Of a DNA stretch of 56,944 bases, positions 8,069-17,654 are shown in pieces. Position 1 is the stretch's first letter; each line of letters opens with the position of its first letter. The translations under genes and the position numbers were made by a program. The notes under the pieces are model-generated. The model was given only the letters and a program-made list of their open reading frames with translations. It did not search any database and was not told the origin of the DNA. Source of the stretch: Verrucomicrobiaceae bacterium UBA2429 (GTDB lineage: Bacteria; Verrucomicrobiota; Verrucomicrobiia; Verrucomicrobiales; Verrucomicrobiaceae); assembly GCA_002343505.1 (NCBI GenBank), contig DDQZ01000098.1, forward strand, positions 1 to 56,944, read 5' to 3'.

Positions 8069-9010
8069 ATGAGCCTCAAGACACCGCGCAAAGACCTCCT
8101 CGACATCGCCTCGCTCTCGGATGAGGAGATCGAGTTCGTGCTCGCCAACGCCGTGCCGTTCAAGGACCTCTTCAAGCGGAGCGTGAAGAAGGTGCCCACG
8201 CTCAAGGGCCGCACGGTGCTCACTCTTTTCTATGAGCCGAGCACGCGCACGCGCTCCTCCTTCGAAGTGGCCGCCAACCGCCTCTCCGCCGATGTCACCC
8301 ACTTTGACATCGAGTCCTCCAGCGTGGTCAAAGGCGAGTCCGTGCTCGACACCGTGGAGACGCTGGAGTCCATGCGCGCGGACTACATTGTGGTCCGCCA
8401 CAAGCAGTCCGGCACGCCGAACCTCATCGCCAAAAACACCCGCGCCAGCGTCATCAACGCCGGGGACGGCTGGCACGCCCACCCCACCCAGGCGCTGCTG
8501 GACGCCTTCACCCTCCGGGAAAAAATGCGCGACCTGCGCGGCGCGCGCGCCCTCATCGTCGGGGACATCCAGCACTCCCGCGTGGCGCGCAGCACCAGCC
8601 TCATCCTGCGCCGCCTCGGCATGAGCCTGGCCTACCTTGCGCCCGGCTCCATGATGCCGCGCGAGACGCCGGACGAGGTGGGCCTCTTTGGCAACTGGGA
8701 TGACGCCCTCTCCTGGCGGCCCGACGTGGTCTATCTGCTGCGCGTGCAGAGCGAGCGGCTCGACGAGCCCTTCTTCCCCACCGCCGCCGAGTATCACAAA
8801 AACTACGGCCTCACCGACGCGCGTGTCGGCATCCTGCGCGAGCGCGGCCTCTGGCTCATGCACCCCGGCCCCGTCAATCGCGGCGTCGAGATCACCGACA
8901 CCGGCATGAATTACGAGCGCAGCCTCATCAACGCCCAGGTGGAAAACGGCATCGCCGTGCGCATGAGCGTGCTTTACTGGCTGCGTCCGGGCGCTTTGGA
9001 GGACTCCTGA
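8069..9010 (+). CDS. pyrB: Aspartate carbamoyltransferase catalytic subunit
   Basis: A 313-residue enzyme making N-carbamoyl-aspartate from carbamoyl phosphate and aspartate, the first committed step of UMP synthesis. The carbamoyl-phosphate site FYEPSTRTRSSFEVA (near residue 52), the HPTQALLD block and the late HPGPVNRGVEI motif are all intact. Length is normal for a catalytic chain, and no regulatory PyrI or dihydroorotase gene follows. It starts 3 nt after pyrR and ends 3 nt before kdsD, so the three genes are almost certainly one transcript. Confidence 0.96.
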   Translation: MSLKTPRKDLLDIASLSDEEIEFVLANAVPFKDLFKRSVKKVPTLKGRTVLTLFYEPSTRTRSSFEVAANRLSADVTHFDIESSSVVKGESVLDTVETLESMRADYIVVRHKQSGTPNLIAKNTRASVINAGDGWHAHPTQALLDAFTLREKMRDLRGARALIVGDIQHSRVARSTSLILRRLGMSLAYLAPGSMMPRETPDEVGLFGNWDDALSWRPDVVYLLRVQSERLDEPFFPTAAEYHKNYGLTDARVGILRERGLWLMHPGPVNRGVEITDTGMNYERSLINAQVENGIAVRMSVLYWLRPGALEDS

Positions 9011-9013
9011 GAC

Positions 9014-10006
9014 ATGGAAACCCCCGCCGCCATTCACGACGCGCCTGGGCGCGCCCGCCGCGTCATCCGCCTGGAGATCGAGCAGCTTGAGCGCCTGCAT
9101 GAGCGCATCGGCGCGGCCTTTTCCCATGCTGTGGAAATGCTCCACGCCTGTCTCGCCGCGCGGCACAAGCTCGTCGTCTGCGGCGTCGGCAAAAGCGGCA
9201 ACATCGGCCGCAAGCTCGCCGCCACCCTCAACAGCACCGGCGCCACCGCCGTCTGCCTGGACGCGGGGGACGCTCTGCATGGCGACCTCGGTGTCATTGA
9301 CCCAGGCGATCTCGGCATCGTCCTCAGTCACAGCGGCGAGACGCGCGAGCTGCTCGACATCCTCCCCCACCTCAAGCGCCTCGGCCTGCCGCTCATCGCC
9401 ATCACGGGAGACACCGGCTCCACCCTCGCCCGCCATGCCGAGTGCGTGCTCGATGTCCACGTCACCCAGGAGGCCTGCCCGCTGAACTTGGCCCCCACCG
9501 CCAGCACCACCACCATGCTCGTGCTGTGCGACGCGCTCGCCATGGTGCTGCTGGAGGCGCGCGGCTTCCGCCAGGAGGACTTCGCCAGCCTGCACCCCGG
9601 CGGCTCCCTCGGCCGCGCCCTGCTCACTCGTGTGGCCGATGTCATGCGCAGCGGTCCGCAGCTCGCCCTCATCCCGCCCGCGTCCAGCGTTCAGGACGCC
9701 CTCCAGGCCATGACCCGCGCCCGCAGCGGCGCGGCGGTTGTTGTTTCGCCTGAGGGCACGCTCGCGGGCGTCTTCACGCATGGTGACTTTGTCCGCGCCT
9801 ATCAAAAGGATCATGACATCGCCACCCGCCCGGTGAGTGATTTCATGACCGCGCGCCCGATCACGATCGAGGCCGGCAAGCTCGCCGCCGAGGTCCTTAC
9901 CACCCTGCAAAACAACCGCGTGGACGACATCGTCGTCGTGGACGAGGCAGGCCGCCCGGTCGGCCTTGTGGACACCCAGGACCTCACGCGCCTGCGCCTT
10001 GTGTAG
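9014..10006 (+). CDS. kdsD: Arabinose-5-phosphate isomerase (KdsD/KpsF family)
   Basis: A 330-residue enzyme converting ribulose 5-phosphate to arabinose 5-phosphate, the first step to Kdo of lipopolysaccharide. The N-terminal SIS domain has VCGVGKSGNIGRKLAATLNS (residues ~55-74) and SHSGETREL; the C-terminal half (residues ~205-330) holds two CBS domains ending in DDIVVVDEAGRPVGLVDTQD. Length and domain order match KdsD. It is placed 3 nt after pyrB, an unusual partner: the arrangement would tie Kdo supply to pyrimidine regulation (CTP is needed to activate Kdo, which is an inference). Confidence 0.93.
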   Translation: METPAAIHDAPGRARRVIRLEIEQLERLHERIGAAFSHAVEMLHACLAARHKLVVCGVGKSGNIGRKLAATLNSTGATAVCLDAGDALHGDLGVIDPGDLGIVLSHSGETRELLDILPHLKRLGLPLIAITGDTGSTLARHAECVLDVHVTQEACPLNLAPTASTTTMLVLCDALAMVLLEARGFRQEDFASLHPGGSLGRALLTRVADVMRSGPQLALIPPASSVQDALQAMTRARSGAAVVVSPEGTLAGVFTHGDFVRAYQKDHDIATRPVSDFMTARPITIEAGKLAAEVLTTLQNNRVDDIVVVDEAGRPVGLVDTQDLTRLRLV

Positions 10007-10054
10007 GCATCTCCGCCATCTGGAGGCGCGCGCATTCCCACATACTCCTCCGCC

Positions 10055-11074
10055 ATGCCCGGACCCACGCTCAGCCAGATCGCCGAAAAGACCGGAGTGT
10101 CGAAGATGACCGTCTCGCGCGCTCTGCGCGGGGAGCGGCATGTGGCGGACGAGGTGCGGGAGCGGGTGCGCGCGGCGGCGGAGGAGATGGATTGGCGGCC
10201 GGACCCGGAAATTTCGAAGCTGATGACGCACATGCGGCGCGGCAGGCGCGCGGCGGCTCCGCCGGCGCTGGCTTTTGTGTGGTCGGAAAAAGTGGAAAAG
10301 CCGCCCTCGCCCTGGTCGCGGCGGCTTTTCGAAGGGGCGCTGGAAAGGGCGCGGCTGCACGGGTATGACCTGGAGGAGTTCCAGATCGGGGCGCGCGGCA
10401 TGACGGGGCGGCGGCTCTCGGACGTGCTGGAGGCGCGCGGCATCCGCGGGCTGGTGCTCTCGCCGCTCGTCTCGCGCAGCCGCGGCCATGTGTCCCTGCG
10501 CTGGGAGAAATTCAGCAGCGTGGTCATCGGCCTGGGTTATGCGCGCCCCGAACTGCACCGGGTGCATCACCACCACTTCCACGGCATGATGACAGTGCTG
10601 CGAATGCTGAAAAAGCAGAAGGTCAGGCGCGCCGGCTTTTACTCGGAGAGCACGGTGAACGAGCGCATGTTCGGCGCGTGGGCGGCGAGTTTCCTGACGC
10701 ATCACCCGCTGTCGGCGGCGCAGGCTGCGCGGCTGCTGCGGCTGACGCGCAAGCCGGGGCGCGAGGATTTCATCAACTGGGTGCTGGAGACGCGCCCGGA
10801 GGTGGTGGTGGACAGCGGACTGCGCTGCGCGGAATGGCTGGCCGCCCTGCCGGCGGACTCGCGGCCCCGGCATGTGACGCTGAACTGGGACACGCACCGC
10901 CCGGAGGTGCCGGGCCTGGACCAGCAGGCCGAGGTGCTGGGCGCGGCGGCGGCGGACCTGCTCGTGGAGCAGATCCTATGCAACGAGCGCGGCGTGCCGC
11001 GGCATCCGAAGCTGGTGATGACAGCCGGTGTGTGGCGGCCAGCCGCCACAGCGGCGGCGTCGCGCGCCGGTTGA
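10055..11074 (+). CDS. LacI-family transcriptional regulator
   Basis: A 339-residue DNA-binding regulator. The N-terminal helix-turn-helix TLSQIAEKTGVSKMTVSRAL (residues 4-23) is a classic LacI headpiece, followed by the hinge segment and a periplasmic-binding-protein-like sugar domain (from residue ~70). The ligand domain is divergent, with a His cluster HRVHHHHFHG near residue 170, so the effector cannot be named. It follows kdsD by 48 bp but is probably a separate unit. The next gene downstream is the cytochrome/PA14 protein at 11162, a possible target by position only. Confidence 0.9.
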   Translation: MPGPTLSQIAEKTGVSKMTVSRALRGERHVADEVRERVRAAAEEMDWRPDPEISKLMTHMRRGRRAAAPPALAFVWSEKVEKPPSPWSRRLFEGALERARLHGYDLEEFQIGARGMTGRRLSDVLEARGIRGLVLSPLVSRSRGHVSLRWEKFSSVVIGLGYARPELHRVHHHHFHGMMTVLRMLKKQKVRRAGFYSESTVNERMFGAWAASFLTHHPLSAAQAARLLRLTRKPGREDFINWVLETRPEVVVDSGLRCAEWLAALPADSRPRHVTLNWDTHRPEVPGLDQQAEVLGAAAADLLVEQILCNERGVPRHPKLVMTAGVWRPAATAAASRAG

Positions 11075-11161
11075 GGCCGGAACGCGCCGCGGATCGTTGA
11101 AAGAGGTGGCGGACTGGGGATTTAATCCTCCAGGCACGGTTCTCCGCCCCCTCAAAAAATC

Positions 11162-13489
11162 ATGGCTGCCACATCCCCCCGTTTCCTTTCATCCTGGCTC
11201 ATTCTCTGGAGCGCGTCAGCCGCTTTCGCGGCGGATGCGGCGCATCCCGGGAAGGCCGTCTATGACAAACAATGCCTCGAATGCCACGGCGACCGCGGCC
11301 AGGGCGTGGAGGGAAAGTATGACGAGCCGCTCATCGGCGAGCGAACGCTTGAGGCACTGGCGCGCAAGATCGAAAAGACGATGCCGGAGGACAACGAGGA
11401 CGCCTGCGTGGGCGAAGACGCGAAAGCGGTGGCCGAGTACATCTACCACGCCTTTTACTCGCCGGAGGCGCAGGCGCGCGTCAACCCGCCCGCGCGGGAT
11501 CTGGCGCGCCTCACAGCGCCGCAATACCGCAACAGCGTGGCCGACCTCATCGGGCGCTTCCGCATGGGCGCGGGCTTCGACCGCCCGCTCGGGGGCGAGC
11601 CTGGGTTGAAGGCCATCTACCGCGGCGTGGAGCTGCCGAAGCCGGGGGAAAAGGCGGTGGACACGACACCGAAGGACGGCATCAAGAAAAAGCGGCCCAA
11701 CAAAACCATCGAGCGCGTCGAGCCGGTGATCTCCTTCCATTGGGGCGAGGGCAGCAGCGTGCCCGAGACGCTGGAGGCGGAGCAGTTTGAGAGCCGCTTT
11801 GAAGGCTGCGTCATTCCGCGCGAGACAGGCGCGCATGAGTTTGCGGTGAAGTCGGAAAACGGCTTCCGTCTCTGGATCAATGACGACGACGAGGCGGACG
11901 CGCTCATTGACGGCTGGGTAAGCGCAGGGCCGAAGGTGCGCGAGGAGAAAAAAAGCATCTTCCTTGTCGGAGGGCGCGCCTACCAACTCCTGCTGGAGCA
12001 TTTCAAATTCAAGGAGGCATCCTCCTCCCTTGAGCTGTGGTGGCGGCCGCCGCACGGCGTGTGGGAGCTGCTGCCCGCGCGCGCCACGCGCAGCACGCGC
12101 CCGCGCGAGCTGATGATCGTTGACACCAGCTTCCCCGCAGACGACCGCAGCGCGGGCTACGAGCGCGGCACGACCATTTCCAAAGAATGGCAGCAGGCGG
12201 TCACCGAGGCCGCCGTCGCCACCGCCGAGCATGTGGTGGAGTATCTTGACGAGCTGGCGCAGACCAAACCCGGCGCGCCCGACCGCCCGGAAAAGCTGCG
12301 CCAATTCGCCCGCGTCTTTGTCGAGACCGCCTTCCGGCGTCCGCTCACCGATGAGCAAAAGAATCTCCACATCGAGGCGCAGTTCCAGACCGCGCCGACG
12401 CCGGAGACCGCCGTGAAGCGCGTGGTGCTTCTTGCCCTGAAGTCGCCGCAGTTCATCTATCCGGGGATCGGCGCCGGGGAAAAGCCCGACGACTTTGAGA
12501 CCGCCTCCCGCCTGGCATTGACGTTGTGGGATTCCCTCCCGGACAAGCGCCTCTGGCAGGCAGCCGCCGAGGGGAGGCTGCGCAGACCCGAGCAGGTCCG
12601 CGCCGAGGCGCGGCGCATGGTGGCGGACGCGCGCACGCGGGCCAAGCTGCACGGCTTCTTCCACCACTGGCTGGACCTGGAGCACGCCGAGAACACCTCG
12701 AAGGATCCGAAGGCCTTCCCCGGTTTCGACCAGGCAGTGCTGGCCGACCTGCGCGAGTCCCTGCTGCGCTTTGTGGATGATGTGGTGTGGAGCGAGGTCT
12801 CCGACTACCGCGAGCTGCTCCAGGCCGACTACCTGCTGCTCAACGAGAGGCTCGGCAAATTCTACGGCAAGCCCGTCCAGGGCGGTGAATTCCAGAAAGT
12901 CTCCTTCGACCCCAGACAGCGCGCCGGCGTGGTCACTCATCCCTACCTGCTCGCCTCCCTCTCCTACGCGCGGCAGACCTCTCCCATCCACCGCGGCGTC
13001 TTCCTCACCCGCAACATCGTCGGCATGTCATTGAAGCCGCCCCAGGTGGCCGTCAGCTTCGACGAGAGCCGTTTTGATCCCGGCCTCAGCATGAGGGAAA
13101 AGATCACCGAGCTCACCAAGGGCGGCGCCTGCATGTCGTGCCACAGTGTCATCAACCCCCTCGGCTTCAGCCTCGAGAACTTCGACGCCATCGGACGCTG
13201 GCGCACCAGGGACAACAACAAGCCCGTCAACCCCGTAAGTGACTTCAGCGACGAGCTGGGAAACACCGTCCATCTCAGCGGACCGCGGGACATCGTCAAC
13301 CACGTCGCCGACAACCCCGCCGGTCATCGCGCCTTCATCCGTCATCTGTTCCACCACCTCGTCAAGCAGCAGGTCCCCGCCTACGGACCGAAGGTGCTCG
13401 ACGAATTGCAGCGGAAATTCGCCGCCGAAGGCTGCGGCATCCGCCAACTCGTCGAGGAGATCGCCCTCGTCGCCGCCACGGCTCCGTAA
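11162..13489 (+). CDS. Secreted cytochrome c/PA14/DUF1592-DUF1588 protein
   Basis: A 775-residue exported protein of the type abundant in Planctomycetes and Verrucomicrobia. A signal peptide (residues 1-24, ending AAFAA) leads to a cytochrome c domain with the haem motif CLECH (residues ~36-40). A PA14-like sugar-binding beta domain occupies about residues 190-310 (KSENGFRLWINDDDE). The DUF1592 and DUF1588 modules follow (LASLSYARQTSPIHRGVFL near 600), with a second haem-like CMSCH at about residue 659 and DUF1585 at the end. Function is not established; links with polysaccharide breakdown or surface electron transfer have been suggested for the group. The DUF1552 partner often found next door is absent. 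Confidence 0.88.
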   Translation: MAATSPRFLSSWLILWSASAAFAADAAHPGKAVYDKQCLECHGDRGQGVEGKYDEPLIGERTLEALARKIEKTMPEDNEDACVGEDAKAVAEYIYHAFYSPEAQARVNPPARDLARLTAPQYRNSVADLIGRFRMGAGFDRPLGGEPGLKAIYRGVELPKPGEKAVDTTPKDGIKKKRPNKTIERVEPVISFHWGEGSSVPETLEAEQFESRFEGCVIPRETGAHEFAVKSENGFRLWINDDDEADALIDGWVSAGPKVREEKKSIFLVGGRAYQLLLEHFKFKEASSSLELWWRPPHGVWELLPARATRSTRPRELMIVDTSFPADDRSAGYERGTTISKEWQQAVTEAAVATAEHVVEYLDELAQTKPGAPDRPEKLRQFARVFVETAFRRPLTDEQKNLHIEAQFQTAPTPETAVKRVVLLALKSPQFIYPGIGAGEKPDDFETASRLALTLWDSLPDKRLWQAAAEGRLRRPEQVRAEARRMVADARTRAKLHGFFHHWLDLEHAENTSKDPKAFPGFDQAVLADLRESLLRFVDDVVWSEVSDYRELLQADYLLLNERLGKFYGKPVQGGEFQKVSFDPRQRAGVVTHPYLLASLSYARQTSPIHRGVFLTRNIVGMSLKPPQVAVSFDESRFDPGLSMREKITELTKGGACMSCHSVINPLGFSLENFDAIGRWRTRDNNKPVNPVSDFSDELGNTVHLSGPRDIVNHVADNPAGHRAFIRHLFHHLVKQQVPAYGPKVLDELQRKFAAEGCGIRQLVEEIALVAATAP

Positions 13490-13531
13490 AAGCCTTCCAG
13501 CCGTGGCGCGGGCATTCTTGAAGCATCCGCG

Positions 13532-16108
13532 TCATTTTTGCAGGCGCGGAAAAAACGCCGCCACATGCTCCCAGCGGCGGATGAGCACATCCGCCAGCAG
13601 CAGCGCCAGCAGCGCCAGCAGCAGCGCGGGCCGCAGTTCCAGGTATTGCACCGCGCGGGTGGCGTCGAGCGCGGGCAGTTCGCCCGGCTTGAGCACGGCG
13701 CCGCCGGTGAGGCGCGCGGCCTCGGCCAGCAACTCCCCGTTCACCGTGCCGAGAGCGGATTCGGAGCCCGGATTGTGGACGAGGCCGGCGGAGACCATGT
13801 CCGCGCCGCTGCGCGCGCGCACCAGATAGACACCGGGCCGGTCCGGGCGGAAAGCGCCCTCGTAGAGGCCGGGGCCGCTTTGCTCCAGGGAAAGGCGCTG
13901 CCGGCTTTGCAAGGGTGAGCCGAGCGCCTCGGCGTCCGCGAAAAACACCTCCGCCTCGACGCGCGCGTCATTGGCGCGCGTGCCCGCGTCCAGCAGCCGG
14001 TCTGCGCGGATGCGCGCCTCGTCCCCGTCGAGCTGAAGCGAGAGGTCGAGCTGGCGCCCCTGCGGCAGGCGCGCCGTCTCGCGCAGGACTTGCGACCAGA
14101 ACCTGCTGAAGTCAGGCCAGCGCGCCAGCCAGAGAGAGGCCCACCGGCTCTTCGCATCGCTGGTGAAGGCGGTGACCTTGCCCAGGCCGTAGCGCCAGTG
14201 CGCCAGCAGCGGGTCCCCCAGATCGGTGGTCAGCGGCGCCTGGGCGGTGGTTTTGCGCAGCGTCTTCACATGGCCGAGCAGCGGCGGCGCGGTCCATTTC
14301 TCCAGGCCCGCGAGCATCGGATGGCGCTCCACCACACGCGCGTCGAAAGGCTCCTCCCTCAGCATGCGCCCCGCATGCATTAGTGTGTCCTGTGTGAAGA
14401 TGCGGGTGATCGAGGCGGGATCCAGCGTCGAATAAGCCTGCCCGCCGCCTGAGGAGGCGATCGCCTGGAGCAGCGCCACATGCGAGCCCTCGCCGATGGC
14501 GACGGTGGAGATGGTGACGCCCTCTCCCCGGCACTGGGAGGCCAGCGCCTCGTAACCGCCGCCGGTGGTCTGGCCGTCCGTCAGGATGATCATGTGGCGC
14601 ACCCTGGCCTTCACACGCAGCAGCGCCTCGCGCGCCTGTTGAAAAGCCGGCTCCAGATTCGTGCCGCCGCCTGCGGCGAGCGCCGAGATCTGCCCGGACA
14701 CTGCGGCGGTGGAGGTCAGGCGCGTCATCGGCGCCACCGTGTGCGCCTCGCTGTCAAAGGCAAACACGCCCAGCGAGTCGTTCCGGCCAAGGACTTCGGC
14801 CGTCGCGATGGCGGCGCTCTTTGCCATCTCCAGTTTCTCCCCGGCCATCGAGCCGGAGCGGTCCAGCACGAGCGCGATGGCGGCGCTCTGCTTCTCCTCC
14901 TCGTCCGGCGCCTTCAGGCGCACCGGCAGCAGATCACCCACCGGCGTCTGATGGTAGCCGCCCAGGCCGAAGCTCGACGGGCCGCCCAGCATCAGCAGCC
15001 CGCCGCCCAGCTTGTCCACATAATCCCGCAGCGCGTTCATCAGCGGCTCGCCCAGCCGGTGCGCGGGCACGTCGGAGAGGATGACCCCGTCGTAGCCCGC
15101 GAGCTGGTCCAGCGCCGACGGGAAGCGTCCCGGCGCGCGCAGTTCGATCTCGATCCCCTCTTTCGCCATCGCCTGCTCCAGATACGCGCCCTCCGCCGTG
15201 TCGCCCTCCAGCGCCAGCAGGCGCAGGCGTCCGCGCACCTCCACCAGCGCCAGCGCCGCGTTGTTCGCCGGGATGGCGTCCCCCGGCGTGTTCATCAAAA
15301 CGGCCCGGTAACGGTGGATGCTGCCGCCCTCCGGCGAGCGGGTGAAGGTCTCCACCTGCTCCGTCCCCGGTGCCAGTTTGACCGGGCGGCTCTCCACCTC
15401 CACGCCGTCCTCGTAGAGCTTCAGCACAGTCTCCGCTGTCAGCGTGCTCTCCAGCCGCGCCGTGAGTTGCAGGGTCGCCCCCTCGTTGAGGCGCGGGCGG
15501 GAGGGTGTCAGGGAGAGCACGCGCGCGTCCGGCCTCAGCGTCCCTGCCACCGGCAGCGCGTGCAGGCGCACGCCAGCCAGCGCCGCATCCCTCGCAGAGT
15601 CCAGCAGGCTGCCGCGCGTCTCGTGCCCGTCCCCGATGAGCAGGAGCGTGCGGCTGGCCCCGGGCGGGAAAAGCGCCCGGGCCAGCTCCAAGGCGGCGGC
15701 GTAATGGCTGTCCCCGCCGTTTTTCTCCCGCCAGGCCGCCGCCTGCTCCGGCGTCTCCGCCGCCTCAGCCGGCAGCAGCTCCGGCCTGGAGCCGAAGCGC
15801 ACCACGAAAGTCTCCACACCCGCACCCGCGCGCACCCGCTCCGCCTCTGCCAGCGCCCGCGCATAACCCTCCGCCCCAAGGCTTTGGCTGGCATCCACCA
15901 CGATGCCCAGGGACTTCCGCCCCGACTCGCTCACACGCGCCGGCCCTGCCAGCGCCGCCAGTGCCAGCATCACGCCTAGAGCGCGCGCCACCAGCAGCAG
16001 CCGCTTGCGCAGCCCAGTCATGGGATGCGCGGACGCGCCCTCGATCCACAGCAGCAGGAGCAGGGCGGGCAGGATGAGCAGGAGCAGTTTTGGGGATTCC
16101 CAGTCCAT
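13532..16108 (-). CDS. Membrane-anchored protein with two von Willebrand A domains
   Basis: An 858-residue inner-membrane protein. Two N-terminal transmembrane helices (residues ~5-22 and 35-57) and one near the C-terminus (~825-842) bracket a large extracytoplasmic region. A first VWA-like domain begins LGIVVDASQSLG (~65-76), a glutamine-amidotransferase-like segment follows (DYVDKLGGGLLMLGGPSSFG), and a second VWA domain has an intact MIDAS: DRSGS (~412), GGGTNL and LTDGQTT. The architecture resembles BatA-like and other aerotolerance-type membrane proteins known from the phylum, but its partner genes (MoxR ATPase, DUF58) are not nearby. The ligand is unknown. Confidence 0.87.
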   Translation of the reverse strand: MDWESPKLLLLILPALLLLLWIEGASAHPMTGLRKRLLLVARALGVMLALAALAGPARVSESGRKSLGIVVDASQSLGAEGYARALAEAERVRAGAGVETFVVRFGSRPELLPAEAAETPEQAAAWREKNGGDSHYAAALELARALFPPGASRTLLLIGDGHETRGSLLDSARDAALAGVRLHALPVAGTLRPDARVLSLTPSRPRLNEGATLQLTARLESTLTAETVLKLYEDGVEVESRPVKLAPGTEQVETFTRSPEGGSIHRYRAVLMNTPGDAIPANNAALALVEVRGRLRLLALEGDTAEGAYLEQAMAKEGIEIELRAPGRFPSALDQLAGYDGVILSDVPAHRLGEPLMNALRDYVDKLGGGLLMLGGPSSFGLGGYHQTPVGDLLPVRLKAPDEEEKQSAAIALVLDRSGSMAGEKLEMAKSAAIATAEVLGRNDSLGVFAFDSEAHTVAPMTRLTSTAAVSGQISALAAGGGTNLEPAFQQAREALLRVKARVRHMIILTDGQTTGGGYEALASQCRGEGVTISTVAIGEGSHVALLQAIASSGGGQAYSTLDPASITRIFTQDTLMHAGRMLREEPFDARVVERHPMLAGLEKWTAPPLLGHVKTLRKTTAQAPLTTDLGDPLLAHWRYGLGKVTAFTSDAKSRWASLWLARWPDFSRFWSQVLRETARLPQGRQLDLSLQLDGDEARIRADRLLDAGTRANDARVEAEVFFADAEALGSPLQSRQRLSLEQSGPGLYEGAFRPDRPGVYLVRARSGADMVSAGLVHNPGSESALGTVNGELLAEAARLTGGAVLKPGELPALDATRAVQYLELRPALLLALLALLLADVLIRRWEHVAAFFPRLQK

Positions 16109-16192
16109 CAGGGCGGCGGGATGCTACGGAGGAAGCGCCGTCTTCATAGCGCGAATTGTCCCGGCACGCGCGAACTTGAGACATGCGCCCTC

Positions 16193-16217
16193 CGCCAGTT
16201 TACGCCATTCATTTTGG
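16193..16217 (-). promoter_or_regulatory. Shared upstream motif, copy 1
   Basis: Read on the minus strand, CCAAAA and CGTAAACTGGCG occur with fixed spacing upstream of the VWA gene. The same arrangement, with 12 identical bases plus TTTTGG at the same offset, recurs at 21553-21577 just upstream of the ABC transporter gene. It could be a common promoter or operator; TAAACT is a possible -10 box. This rests on two copies only. Confidence 0.35.
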
Positions 16218-16235
16218 AATTCTCCGTGCGGTGGC

Positions 16236-17654
16236 TCAGCGCGCCAGTGAAGCGGGAGCGTCGGTCGCGATGGCGGCGCGGTGGTTGGCGAGGGCGCGGA
16301 GGTATTCGGCGTGGGCTTCGACATCGAGCTGGCGCGCGTCGAAGGTGGCCTGCTCGCGGATTTGCAGGGCCAGGAGGTCGGCGGCACCCTGCTGGAATTT
16401 GAGGGCCTCGGCTTGCTCGAGCTGGGTGGCGAGTTCGACATTGCGCCTCGTCTGGGTGATCTGCTGGCGCGCGGCCTGCACGGCGGACATGGCGTCGCGC
16501 ACGTCGGCGCTGATGCGGTCGCGGGCGAACTGGCGCTCGGTCTGGAGGCGGCTCATCTGGGCTTCGATGGTTTCGAGGCGGCCTTTGGCTTCGTTGCGCT
16601 GGAGTGGGAGGCTGAACTGGACTTTGGCCTCCATCTCGAGGCGCTCCATGTCTTTTTGCGTGCGCTCGCTGACGGCTTGGTTGGCCTGGAGGGTGAGGTC
16701 GAGGTTCGGGAGGAGGTTGTTTTTGGCGAGGCGGCGCTCGATGTCGGCTTTTTCGAGGGTGAGGTCGAGGCGGCGGATCTCGGGGCGGAAGATGAGGGCT
16801 TTGGCGATGTCGCTGGAAAGACGGGTGGCGTCGGGCACGGGCGGCTCGGGGAAGGCGGACAAAAGCCGGGAGCGGGGGGAGATGACTGGCTCGTCATCCT
16901 CGCCGCGGTGGAAGAGGGAAAGCTCGATGGCGGCGGCCTCGAAGCGGCGGCGGGCCTGGACGACGCTGATCTGGCGGCTGACGACGAGGCGCTCGTTGTC
17001 CACACGGATGATGGGGGCGACGGCGCCGCGCCCGGCCTGCTCGGCGATGGCGGCATCCCGGTCTTTGGCGACACGCAGCAGCTCCTCGGCGAGCTGCCAG
17101 CGGTGGCCGGCGGCGAGCCAGTTGTAATAGGCGATGGAGGCGGCGCGGATGAAGTCAATGTATTGGCGGAGGATGAGTGGATCGGCCAGTTCCTGGTCCA
17201 CGCGGGCCTGGTAAAGCTGGGCGCGGCGGCGGTCGAGCGTGCCGTCGCGCAGGAGGTTGAGCTTGAAGCCGAGGATGGCCTCGCCGTCGCGCTGGGTGCG
17301 GTCTTTGTTGTAGTTCGGCAGGAAGCCGCTGCTGAGCTGGTAGCCACCGAAGAGGCTGCCGCCCCAGAAGGGCAGGGGCTGCTCCAGGAGCGCGGCGCCG
17401 CTGCGCCCGTCGTAATAGCCGGAGGGGGTGAAGCTGCCGCCGACGCTGAGATTGAGGTCAAAGGCGCCAGCAGCCTGGCGCACGCGGCCGTTGGCGATGT
17501 CCATCTCGATCAAGGCGGCGAGATAGGGCGGGTAGGTACTCTTCACGGAGGCGAGCACCTCGTCGAGCGTGAGGGGCTTTTCCGCCGCGGCGGGTGTGGT
17601 GGCGGCGAGCAGAAGCGCCAGGAGGCTGGATCGGAGGGCGCGGTAACGGTTCAT
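16236..17654 (-). CDS. TolC-family outer membrane efflux protein
   Basis: A 472-residue outer-membrane channel of the TolC type. A signal peptide (MNRYRALRSSLLALLLAATT then PAAAE) precedes two repeats of long amphipathic helices. Typical features are the early KPLTLDEVLASV box, the coiled segments LDLTLEKADIERRLAKNNLL and QVFSLPLQRNEAKGRLETIE-like stretches, and a helical C-terminus. The ATG at 17654 fits the signal peptide; the ATG at 17720 would add 22 residues without one. It lies on the same strand as the HlyD and ABC genes 424 bp upstream, so the three probably form a tripartite exporter although the gap holds repeats and maybe a separate promoter. Confidence 0.88.
   Translation of the reverse strand: MNRYRALRSSLLALLLAATTPAAAEKPLTLDEVLASVKSTYPPYLAALIEMDIANGRVRQAAGAFDLNLSVGGSFTPSGYYDGRSGAALLEQPLPFWGGSLFGGYQLSSGFLPNYNKDRTQRDGEAILGFKLNLLRDGTLDRRRAQLYQARVDQELADPLILRQYIDFIRAASIAYYNWLAAGHRWQLAEELLRVAKDRDAAIAEQAGRGAVAPIIRVDNERLVVSRQISVVQARRRFEAAAIELSLFHRGEDDEPVISPRSRLLSAFPEPPVPDATRLSSDIAKALIFRPEIRRLDLTLEKADIERRLAKNNLLPNLDLTLQANQAVSERTQKDMERLEMEAKVQFSLPLQRNEAKGRLETIEAQMSRLQTERQFARDRISADVRDAMSAVQAARQQITQTRRNVELATQLEQAEALKFQQGAADLLALQIREQATFDARQLDVEAHAEYLRALANHRAAIATDAPASLAR

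Noticed and set aside
7331..10897. 1188-residue open frame on the minus strand
   Set aside because: It covers pyrR, pyrB, kdsD and most of the LacI gene on the other strand, all of which have clear motifs. It is a long shadow typical of this codon usage.
14480..15979. 499-residue open frame antisense to the VWA gene
   Set aside because: No recognisable domain, His/Gln/Arg-rich, and the opposite frame has MIDAS motifs and membrane helices.
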